Origin: CAXDRM01 sp963991775 | GTDB taxonomy: Bacteria > Pseudomonadota > Alphaproteobacteria > Rickettsiales > JABIRX01 | DNA: 10,418 nucleotides | Reading direction: 5' to 3' | Assembly: GCA_963991775.1 (NCBI GenBank) | Contig: CAXDRM010000048.1 | Location: 1-10,418 of the forward strand | Shown here: positions 1 to 5,424 of the stretch, one piece after another | Position numbering within the stretch: the stretch's first letter is position 1 | How the letters are laid out: each line of letters opens with the position of its first letter | Made by a program: the position numbers and the translations under genes | Notes under the pieces: generated by a model | The model's database searches: none | What the model saw: only the letters and a program-made list of their open reading frames with translations | Told to the model about the DNA's origin: nothing

Positions 1-56
1 CAAATCTGAATTTTATCGAGGGGCCAAAATAAGCTGAATAGTTAATATTAATATCT

Positions 57-110
57 AAAGGATCTTTCGATATAATTTTTTCCTGACGTCAAAAATCACT
101 CAAGAACCGG
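57..110 (+). repeat. Degenerate member of the intergenic repeat family
   Basis: This stretch aligns loosely with the 5' half of the 154-bp repeat found at 3971 and 7743, and with a relic at 4234-4287. All share the order (T)TCGAT, then an A/T block, then a CAAAAAATCACTCA-like segment, then AACCGG. No open reading frame with a credible start covers positions 1-155. I see only this fragment and plain A/T-rich sequence there. The alignment is by eye and has several mismatches, so membership is probable rather than certain. Confidence 0.5.
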
Positions 111-155
111 ATTAAGTGCTACTAGCATAAAATAAAATTTTTGTCCCATAACATA

Positions 156-456
156 ATTAAACCCACATGGCATGCTTGTTTTTTTGTAGGTCTGCTGACG
201 GCTTCGGAGATTAAAGTAGTATATCAAACTTGTATTTTGATTAAGTTCTTCAGATTTTTCTGATTAAACCTACATAGCGTGCTTGAATTTTTGTTGAGCT
301 GTAGTACTGCTTCGGAGATTAAAGTAGTATATCAAACTTGTATTTTTGTTAAGTTCTTCAGATTTTTCTGATTAAACCTACATAGCGTGCTTGAATTTTT
401 GTTGAGCTGTAGTACTGCTTCGGAGATTAAAGTAGTATATCAAACTTGTATTTTTG
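156..456. repeat. 108-bp tandem repeat, about 2.8 units
   Basis: GCTTCGGAGATTAAAGTAGT recurs at 201, 309 and 417, exactly 108 bp apart. ATTAAAC(C/C)(C/T)ACAT recurs at 156, 263 and 371. The two central units are nearly identical, with only small changes near TATTTTGATTAAG versus TATTTTTGTTAAG. The left-hand partial unit (156-200) is clearly diverged, and the last unit stops after about 40 bp. Although 108 is a multiple of three, every one of the six frames has a stop in each unit, so this cannot be a repetitive protein. Each full unit carries a small perfect hairpin (TCAGA-TTTT-TCTGA, 250-263 and 358-371). The function is unknown. Confidence 0.9.
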
Positions 457-499
457 ATTTGTTCAGACTGCCTGCTAGCCCTTTCGTAAGCTCAATTTA

Positions 500-516
500 T
501 AAAATCACAGATTTTA
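500..516. other. Short hairpin in the gap between tandem array and terminator
   Basis: TAAAATC-ACA-GATTTTA forms a perfect 7-bp stem with a 3-base loop. It lies in 457-550, where nothing else is recognisable. It has no U-run after it on either strand, so I do not call it a terminator. Confidence 0.4.
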
Positions 517-550
517 CAAATATTCGCTAACTCAAAGGTCATTCACTTTA

Positions 551-574
551 GAAAAAAGCTAATGTGCTTTTTTC
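551..574 (-). terminator. Rho-independent terminator of the xseB-EamA-lipoprotein operon
   Basis: GAAAAAAGC and GCTTTTTTC form a perfect 9-bp stem around a 6-base loop. On the minus strand the hairpin begins 6 bases after the TGA of the small lipoprotein gene, and its descending arm contains the T-run. The A6/T6 arms mean it could also work on the plus strand, where TTTTGT follows. Its position directly behind the last minus-strand gene supports assignment to that operon. Confidence 0.8.
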
Positions 575-580
575 TTTTGT

Positions 581-742
581 TCATTCCTCGAAGTAAGCAC
601 GGTCTTGATAGAGCATCCAAAACTCCCTAGTAAATTCTTGCCCATGCACCGGTTGTTTACCCACCATATATCTTTCAATCTTTTGATCGGGCATATTACA
701 GGCCGACAGATAAAAAAATAGTAGAGTGGCTCTTAGTTTCAT
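581..742 (-). CDS. Small putative lipoprotein (53 aa)
   Basis: This short gene encodes a 53-residue protein beginning MKLRATLLFFYLSAC. The basic N-terminus, hydrophobic stretch and L-S-A-C lipobox at residues 12-15 indicate a signal peptidase II substrate, lipidated on Cys15. Asn at +2 rather than Asp suggests the outer membrane, by the E. coli rule. The mature part is only 39 residues and rich in charged and aromatic residues (QKIERYMVGKQPVHGQ onward), with no family I recognise. It starts 33 bp after the EamA gene stop, on the same strand, and is followed at once by a terminator, so it is probably the last gene of the operon. An AGGAG sequence sits upstream, but at good spacing for an ATG that runs into TGA after two codons. 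The true start would then be 12 bases further on, in the same frame. The lipobox and context make a real gene likely; the function is unknown. Confidence 0.72.
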   Translation of the reverse strand: MKLRATLLFFYLSACNMPDQKIERYMVGKQPVHGQEFTREFWMLYQDRAYFEE

Positions 743-775
743 TACTCATATCATATGGTTTTCTCCTATATCATA

Positions 776-1630
776 TCATTTTTTTTGACCGCTTGCAAAG
801 AAAATCCCAGAAAAAATCAAAATAAATGCATAAATGATTTCTGCGTAAAAATTGCTAATACCCAGTAAAATAAGCCAAATAGTGCCTAATATTGGTGCAA
901 TATAAGAAATTATCGCCAAAAGATTAACATTGCCGTGCTTATTACCATAATACCATAAAAAGAAGCTAGCTCCCATCGGAAAAACACCAGTGAAAATGAT
1001 TAAGAGCATGGATTTTAAGGATAAAGCCAAAAATGCTGTAAATTCACTGGCTAGTAAGAACCATATTAATGAAATAATGCCACTATAGAGGCAGCTAGCA
1101 ATGATTGCTTCGATTTTTGTGTCAGCAAATTGCTTAGCTTTGGCAGTGTAAATTGACCAACAATTTGCCGCTAAAAAAGCAAATAAATAGCCCCAATCAT
1201 TGGGATTAGCGATAAATTTTTGCTCTGCACCACTTACAATAAATAAAATCCCTAAAAAGCATAAGCAAAAACCTATAAGATATTTGCTGGTAAAAGCTAC
1301 TTTATTAAAGATGCTATTATAAATTATGATTAAAATTCCCCCAGTATTTACAATTAGCAAAGCTGCAATAGCAGGTACCATTTTAAGTGCTAAAAAGTAA
1401 AAAAAATGGAAACCGAAAATTCCTAACACACTGTAAAAGTAAAATTCGGGCTGTTGTTTAAAAATTACTGCTAATTTTTTACTGAAAAAACCATAGCTAA
1501 TACCTAAAAAGGCAAAGCTTAAAAAGCAAATGCTTAGTAATAAAGCGCTATCAATATGAGTTAAAAAATAACTTAAAGTTGGAATTAACGACCATAATAA
1601 AGGTGCAATTGAGCCAAATAAATTAGGCAT
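776..1630 (-). CDS. EamA/DMT-family transporter
   Basis: The 284-residue protein is almost entirely hydrophobic, with about ten membrane helices (roughly 5-24, 29-48, 64-83, 86-107, 115-134, 144-163, 174-194, 200-225, 235-257 and 261-280). This is the usual layout and length of drug/metabolite transporters made of two five-helix EamA repeats. The C-terminal repeat has the typical Pro- and Gly-rich pattern ending helix 9 (SYIAPILGTIWLILLG). It would act in the inner membrane as a metabolite carrier. In Rickettsiales this superfamily includes the S-adenosylmethionine carrier, but nothing here fixes the substrate. The start ATG lies 11 bp after the xseB stop, without a clear Shine-Dalgarno sequence, so translational coupling with xseB is plausible. 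Confidence 0.88.
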   Translation of the reverse strand: MPNLFGSIAPLLWSLIPTLSYFLTHIDSALLLSICFLSFAFLGISYGFFSKKLAVIFKQQPEFYFYSVLGIFGFHFFYFLALKMVPAIAALLIVNTGGILIIIYNSIFNKVAFTSKYLIGFCLCFLGILFIVSGAEQKFIANPNDWGYLFAFLAANCWSIYTAKAKQFADTKIEAIIASCLYSGIISLIWFLLASEFTAFLALSLKSMLLIIFTGVFPMGASFFLWYYGNKHGNVNLLAIISYIAPILGTIWLILLGISNFYAEIIYAFILIFSGIFFASGQKK

Positions 1631-1641
1631 AAGCAGTTTGA

Positions 1642-1860
1642 TTAGTCGCTCTCTGAGATTTTTTGGATGGTAAGTTTGGCGCTTTTAAGCTTTTCTTCTA
1701 AATGTTTTTTTAAAGCAGTACCATATTCGAAATTTTCAATAGATTTCTCTAAAGCGCTATCACTATCTTCCATTTCATTTGCTAAGCTTTCTAGCTCGTT
1801 AAGAGCCTCTTCAAAAGAAAGGTTTTTGATGTTTTTTAGTTTGGTTGAATTATCTGGCAT
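1642..1860 (-). CDS. xseB: Exodeoxyribonuclease VII small subunit
   Basis: The protein is 72 residues from the ATG at 1860, typical for XseB. Its core NLSFEEALNELESLANEMED, followed by an acidic stretch, ALEKSIENFEYGTALKKHLE and a helical KLKSAKLTIQKI tail, matches the conserved FEEAL-ELE-IV-LE-G-LEESL-YE-G--L pattern of the family. XseB forms elongated helical subunits that bind the XseA catalytic chain of the single-strand-specific exonuclease VII, acting in DNA repair in the cytoplasm. xseA is not in this window. An upstream TTG at 1869 (adding three residues) is possible, but neither start has a good ribosome binding site, and ATG is preferred. It is the first gene of the minus-strand operon. 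Confidence 0.92.
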   Translation of the reverse strand: MPDNSTKLKNIKNLSFEEALNELESLANEMEDSDSALEKSIENFEYGTALKKHLEEKLKSAKLTIQKISESD

Positions 1861-1876
1861 TTTGCACAAAAAAAGA

Positions 1877-1898
1877 TTATAAAATGGCCATTTTATAA
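1877..1898. promoter_or_regulatory. Perfect 22-bp palindrome in the xseB/ggt divergent region
   Basis: The core TATAAAATGGCCATTTTATA is its own reverse complement, and one more T/A pair extends it on each side. It fills nearly half of the 57 bp between the xseB ATG and the ggt ATG. It contains a TATAAT hexamer on the minus strand (1876-1881) and TATAAA or TATAAG hexamers on the plus strand, so it may combine two divergent -10 elements with an operator. No convincing -35 hexamer is seen for either direction. A stem-loop in the RNA is the alternative reading. Confidence 0.55.
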
Positions 1899-1917
1899 GT
1901 AGTGTGCTTTCTTTGCT

Positions 1918-3675
1918 ATGAAAAAATTTATCTTAATTTTCAGTTTTATCATTTTGCAGGCTAATGCGCCATTTCAGCAGCAAGAGTTAATTGCGCCTGA
2001 GCCACCAAGTGGTTTTCAATATAAGCCACATTTAGAAGCGCAAAATTATATGGTAGTTTCAGCGCATCGTTTGGCGACTGAGGCAGGTTATAAAATTTTA
2101 CAAAAAGGTGGTAATGCAGTTGATGCTGCTATTGCTACACAATTAGTTTTAAATGTTGTTGAGCCACATGCTTCAGGTATCGGTGGAGGCGGCTTTTTGG
2201 TTTATTATGATCATAAGAAAAAACGCAGTAAATATTATGATGGTCGTGAAACTGCTCCTGCAAATATTAAAACAGATCTATTTCTAGATGAGCAAGGTCG
2301 TGAAAAAGATTTTCGTGAAGTATTGCATGGTGGTATTTCAGTTGGTACGCCTGGTTTACTTAAGTTGCTTTATCAGGCTCATTTAGAGCATGGTAAGCTA
2401 CCTTGGTTTGAGCTTTTTAGTGATGCTATAGATACTGCTTCTTTAGGTTTTTATGTGTCTCCTAGATTAAATGAGGTAATGTATTATGCGCCGCATTTAG
2501 CAGAATTTACAGCAAGTAAGGATCTATATCTTGATGAAAAATCTCGTCCTAAAGTAGCTAATACTTTTATTAAAAACCCTGAATTAGCTCAAAGCTTTAG
2601 AAATATAGCCATTAATGGCATTGAGGATTTTTACCGCGGAAAATTAGCTAAAGAAATTGTTAAAACAGTTAGAAATACCAAACAAAATCCTGGTTATCTA
2701 ACGGTGGCTGATCTTGAAAATTATCAGATTAATACGGGCGGCTTATTATGTAGTAAATATCGTAAATATAAAGTCTGCTCAGTGCCGATGCCTAGTTCAG
2801 GAGGGGCAACTTTGCTGCAGATTTTAGGTATTTTAGAAAATTTTGACCTATCGCAAATGGAGTTTGATTCTTTAGAGGCAATTCATTTAGTTAGTGAGGC
2901 GATGCGTTTAGCTTATGCAGATCGTAATAAATATATGGCGGATGATAAATTTGTTAATGTGCCGCTTAAAAAATTACTTTCTAAATCTTATCTTAAGGAG
3001 CGCAGCTATTTAATCAATGTAGATGCAGCTTTATTAAATGTTAAGCCAGGTGATTTGGCACGTTTACCACAAGAATATGCTTATCATGAAAGTATTTTCG
3101 AGCCTCCATCTACTACACATCTTTCTATTGTAGATGGCGAAGGTAATGCAGTCGCGCTTACTTCTTCTATTGAATATGCTTTTGGTTCGGGAGTAATGGT
3201 AGGTGGTTTTTTACTTAATAATCAGCTTACTGATTTTGCCTTTAAACAAGAGAAAAATGGTTTGCCTATTGCTAATCGTATTGAACCTGGTAAAAGACCA
3301 AGAAGTTCAATGGCTCCAACCATGGTTTTTGATGAGAAAGGCAGATTGGTAATGATTCTTGGTTCGCCAGGTGGGGCAAGAATTATTTCATATTTAACTA
3401 AAACTATCCTAGCGGTGTTAGATTGGAATATGCCGCTTGATGAAGCGGTAAATTTACCTAATTATAATAAAATGGGCGCTTCCTTAGAATTAGAGAAAAA
3501 AAGCTATATCGAGGATTATCGCAATAGTTTAGAACAAATTGGCCATAATGTGGCAATTAAAGATTTAACCAGCGGTTTGCACGGAATCTATATTGATCAG
3601 CCTGATGGTGAGCAGCCGAGAAGAATTGTAGCTGGGGTTGATAAGCGACGCGAAGGCGTTGCCCTCGGCGACTAA
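1918..3675 (+). CDS. ggt: Gamma-glutamyltransferase (glutathione hydrolase) precursor
   Basis: The 585-residue protein has the length and motifs of the autoprocessed Ntn-hydrolase GGT, which cleaves gamma-glutamyl bonds of glutathione and glutamine and transfers or hydrolyses the glutamyl group. A signal peptide (MKKFILIFSFIILQANA) indicates export to the periplasm. The proline right after the ANA site is unfavourable for signal peptidase I, so the cleavage point is uncertain. Visible family marks are GGNAVDAAIAT (64-74), GIGGGGF (87-93), DGRETAP (108-114, with the substrate-binding Arg110), the PPSTTHLSIVDGEGNAVALT block with the predicted nucleophile and processing site at Thr399, NNQLTDF (434-440), KRPRSSMAPT (459-468), GSPGG oxyanion residues (482-486) and the VDKRREGVALGD C-terminus. 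All key residues appear intact. There is no good Shine-Dalgarno. It stands alone on the plus strand, divergent from xseB. GGT would let a periplasmic enzyme harvest host glutathione as a source of glutamate and cysteine; that role is inferred. Confidence 0.96.
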   Translation: MKKFILIFSFIILQANAPFQQQELIAPEPPSGFQYKPHLEAQNYMVVSAHRLATEAGYKILQKGGNAVDAAIATQLVLNVVEPHASGIGGGGFLVYYDHKKKRSKYYDGRETAPANIKTDLFLDEQGREKDFREVLHGGISVGTPGLLKLLYQAHLEHGKLPWFELFSDAIDTASLGFYVSPRLNEVMYYAPHLAEFTASKDLYLDEKSRPKVANTFIKNPELAQSFRNIAINGIEDFYRGKLAKEIVKTVRNTKQNPGYLTVADLENYQINTGGLLCSKYRKYKVCSVPMPSSGGATLLQILGILENFDLSQMEFDSLEAIHLVSEAMRLAYADRNKYMADDKFVNVPLKKLLSKSYLKERSYLINVDAALLNVKPGDLARLPQEYAYHESIFEPPSTTHLSIVDGEGNAVALTSSIEYAFGSGVMVGGFLLNNQLTDFAFKQEKNGLPIANRIEPGKRPRSSMAPTMVFDEKGRLVMILGSPGGARIISYLTKTILAVLDWNMPLDEAVNLPNYNKMGASLELEKKSYIEDYRNSLEQIGHNVAIKDLTSGLHGIYIDQPDGEQPRRIVAGVDKRREGVALGD

Positions 3676-3689
3676 CAGCAAATTTTCTA

Positions 3690-3963
3690 ACACCAAAGGT
3701 AGGGGCTATTTGTCATTTTGTTAAGAGTCAAAAAGCGTAGTATTTTTAGTTAAGATATCGCAATTAATAGCGAGCTAATTGATAAGAGATTTTAGCTAAA
3801 AAGAGTAGCTTTTTGCCTTAACCTGTAAGGCAGCTAATAAATTAAAAAAATTACTTCGTAAAATTTCTCCACCGTAGCGGATTGCTATGCTCTCATAATT
3901 TTACTCGTCCTTTTTTTAATTTATTAACGCTGCAAAAAGATAAATAGCCCCTACCTTTGGTGT
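3690..3963 (+). mobile_element. MITE-like element with 22-bp perfect terminal inverted repeats (copy E1)
   Basis: Positions 3690-3711 and 3942-3963 are perfect inverted copies (left end ACACCAAAGGTAGGGGCTAT), and pairing continues imperfectly into TTTG/CAAAA. Inside, GCAGC-TAATAAATTAAAAAAA (from about 3831) pairs with TTTTTTTAATTTATTA-AC-GCTGC (to about 3932), giving a long foldback with a small apical hairpin GTAGC/GCTAT. The core from ATTTTGTTAAGAGTCAAAAAGC is shared with the element at 10086-10287. About 70 bp between TTTTTAGT and GCAGCTAATAAA are extra here and contain small hairpins (CAATTA/TAATTG, CCTTA/TAAGG). It encodes no protein, so it would need a transposase from elsewhere. It begins 14 bp after the ggt stop. 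Confidence 0.82.
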
Positions 3964-3970
3964 ACGGATC

Positions 3971-4124
3971 ACCTATTCTTATTTTACCTAATGGTTCGAT
4001 ACAATTTTTTGCTTGAGCAAAAAATCACTCACCAACCGGAAAAATGGTGAGGTTCCCGAGTGATCTTGAGCATAGCGAAAGATTGTACCGAGGGACTGGC
4101 CCAATCTGTAAAATTTTTTGGTGC
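3971..4124 (+). repeat. 154-bp intergenic repeat, copy A
   Basis: This segment is identical at all 154 positions to 7743-7896. It contains a 7-bp hairpin (CTCACCA/TGGTGAG) inside a partial outer pairing TCACTC/GAGTGA. It also contains the string CTTGAGCATAGCGAAAGATT, which resembles dispersed intergenic repeats of the TGAGCATAGCGAA type seen in many bacterial genomes. Eleven more bases of the repeat (AAATTTTCTAA, 3680-3690) lie on the other side of element E1, so the original repeat was at least 165 bp and is interrupted here. It carries no credible gene. Confidence 0.9.
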
Positions 4125-4430
4125 TGTATTCATTGGTTGGTACTAAACCTTTAGGTCCCTGAGCTTGGTTCTCCTGAGCTTGTCGAATGGGCCGAATGGG
4201 CTGCTTGAGTGTGAGAGATTATTATTAATAATTTAGGGATCTCTCGATGCAACAATTATGCTTGCGCAAATTGCCATTCGAGAACCGGTTTTAACACTCC
4301 AGATGTCTGAGTGATTTTAAAGCTATAAATTTCAAATTTTTTGGGAACCTTAGAATTGAGATCATTGAGTGGCCGAACGTTAGTGAGGTTGTACCGAAAT
4401 GCCCGCTTGAGTTTGAGTATTTTTAATATT
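4125..4430 (+). repeat. Mosaic of relic intergenic repeats
   Basis: No gene is seen here. CCTGAGCTTG occurs twice (4158-4167, 4173-4182), the second followed by TCGAA as in the widespread CCTGAGCTTGTCGAA repeat. CGAATGGGC is tandemly duplicated (4184-4201). GAGAGAT and ATCTCTC can pair as a 7-bp stem around an A/T loop. Positions 4234-4287 are a degenerate version of the 154-bp repeat start, ending in AACCGG. ATTGAGT through GAAATGCC (about 4364-4403) matches 7913-7952 with about three mismatches. GCTTGAGT(G/T)TGAG occurs near 4203 and 4405. The stretch looks like decayed, nested copies of one family. Confidence 0.6.
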
Positions 4431-4510
4431 ATACCAATACCAATCTTTATTTATAGTTTTGCAGCTTGAATAAGTTGAATAAAAGAACAAATAAAGATGG
4501 AAATCGGTAT
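4431..4510 (-). mobile_element. 80-bp internally deleted derivative of the MITE-like element (copy E2)
   Basis: The left end ATACCAATACCAATCTTTAT continues into TTATAGTTTTGCAGCTTGAATAA, which matches the reverse complement of the right end of the element at 10086-10287. The right end (AAATAAAGATGGAAATCGGTAT) matches the reverse complement of that element's left end. The two ends pair with about four mismatches over 21 bp. The whole central foldback is missing. It is therefore in inverted orientation relative to the other copies. It lies about 20 bp upstream of the kdsA -35 hexamer. Confidence 0.7.
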
Positions 4511-4531
4511 TAAACATCATCCTGTTCTATA

Positions 4532-4559
4532 TTGAAAAAAAGGGGCAGAGCTGTATAAT
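4532..4559 (+). promoter_or_regulatory. Sigma70-type promoter of kdsA-eno-asd
   Basis: TTGAAA (4532-4537), a 16-bp spacer and a perfect TATAAT (4554-4559) give a good housekeeping promoter. Transcription would begin near 4566, leaving a leader of about 20 bases before the kdsA ATG at 4588. No other promoter of this quality is seen before the three-gene operon. Confidence 0.7.
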
Positions 4560-4587
4560 GGTGACTCCTTAACAAATGTAAAAGAAC

Positions 4588-5415
4588 ATGAAACAAATTA
4601 AAATTGGTAATTTTGCAGTTGCAAATGATCAAAAGCTGACTCTAATAGCTGGACCGTGCCAAATGGAATCACGTGACCATGCTTTAATGCTGGCTGAACA
4701 AATGGCAGAAATATGTCAAAAATTTTCAGTGAATCTAATATATAAATCATCTTTCGATAAAGCTAATCGCTCTTCAGCAAAATCTACCCGTGGTATCGGT
4801 ATGGAACACGCCTTACCAATTTTTGAGGAAGTGAAAAAACAGTTTAATCTACCAACCCTAACTGATGTGCATAGTGAAAAACAAGCTACAGAAATTGGTA
4901 AATCTAATGCGATTGATGTGTTGCAAATTCCAGCTTTTCTTTGTCGTCAAACTGATATCTTAAAAGCAGCAGCAGCAACAGGCAAAGTAGTAAATGTTAA
5001 AAAAGGTCAGTTCCTTGCACCTTGGGATATGGAAAATGTGGTAAAAAAATTAGAGCATTTTGGTAATGAAAATATCATGCTTACTGAACGTGGTGCTAGC
5101 TTTGGTTATAATACTTTAGTATCTGATATGCGTAGCTTAGCAATTATGGCTGAAACTGGTTATCCGGTAATCTTTGATGCTACCCATTCAGTACAACAAC
5201 CTGGTGGTTTAGGTGCTGCCTCTGGTGGGCAACGCCATTTTGTTAAAACTTTAGCACGTGCTGCCGTAGCAGTTGGTGTAGCAGCAGTGTTTGCCGAAGT
5301 GCATCAAGATCCAGATAATGCTCCAAGCGATGGACCTTGTATGTTAGAGTTAAGTTCTTTGGAGTTATTTTTAAGCCAAATTACCCAACTTGATGATATT
5401 GTTAAAAATTTTTAG
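4588..5415 (+). CDS. kdsA: 3-deoxy-8-phosphooctulonate synthase (Kdo-8-P synthase)
   Basis: The enzyme condenses arabinose 5-phosphate with phosphoenolpyruvate to Kdo 8-phosphate, the committed step to the Kdo of the LPS inner core, in the cytoplasm. The 275-residue TIM-barrel protein shows LTLIAGPCQMES (17-28), YKSSFDKANRSS (52-63), PTLTDVH (89-95), LQIPAFLCRQTD (112-123), VKKGQFLAPWDM (137-148), TERGASFGYNTLVSDMRSL (166-184), FDATHSVQQPG (197-207) and the AEVHQDP/SDGP segment (236-250). Cys24, His200, Glu237 and Asp248 fall where class II enzymes bind a divalent metal, and the Glu-to-Asp spacing of 11 matches the Aquifex enzyme. Class I enzymes such as E. coli KdsA have Asn in place of this Cys. 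A metal-dependent enzyme is therefore predicted. It is the first gene of an operon, ending 9 bp before eno. The ribosome binding site is weak (AAAAGAAC). Confidence 0.97.
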   Translation: MKQIKIGNFAVANDQKLTLIAGPCQMESRDHALMLAEQMAEICQKFSVNLIYKSSFDKANRSSAKSTRGIGMEHALPIFEEVKKQFNLPTLTDVHSEKQATEIGKSNAIDVLQIPAFLCRQTDILKAAAATGKVVNVKKGQFLAPWDMENVVKKLEHFGNENIMLTERGASFGYNTLVSDMRSLAIMAETGYPVIFDATHSVQQPGGLGAASGGQRHFVKTLARAAVAVGVAAVFAEVHQDPDNAPSDGPCMLELSSLELFLSQITQLDDIVKNF

Positions 5416-5424
5416 GAAAGAAAC

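Noticed and set aside
156..456. CRISPR array
   Set aside because: The units are 108 bp and repeat along their whole length without unique spacers; no cas genes are nearby.
1667..1882. 71-codon plus-strand frame
   Set aside because: It lies antisense to xseB, has serine/leucine-rich shadow composition and no ribosome binding site; xseB is clearly the real gene.
3971..4124. tRNA or small structured RNA, because of the GGTTCGATAC string
   Set aside because: No acceptor stem, anticodon arm or CCA-proximal pairing could be laid out around it, and the same string belongs to a dispersed repeat.
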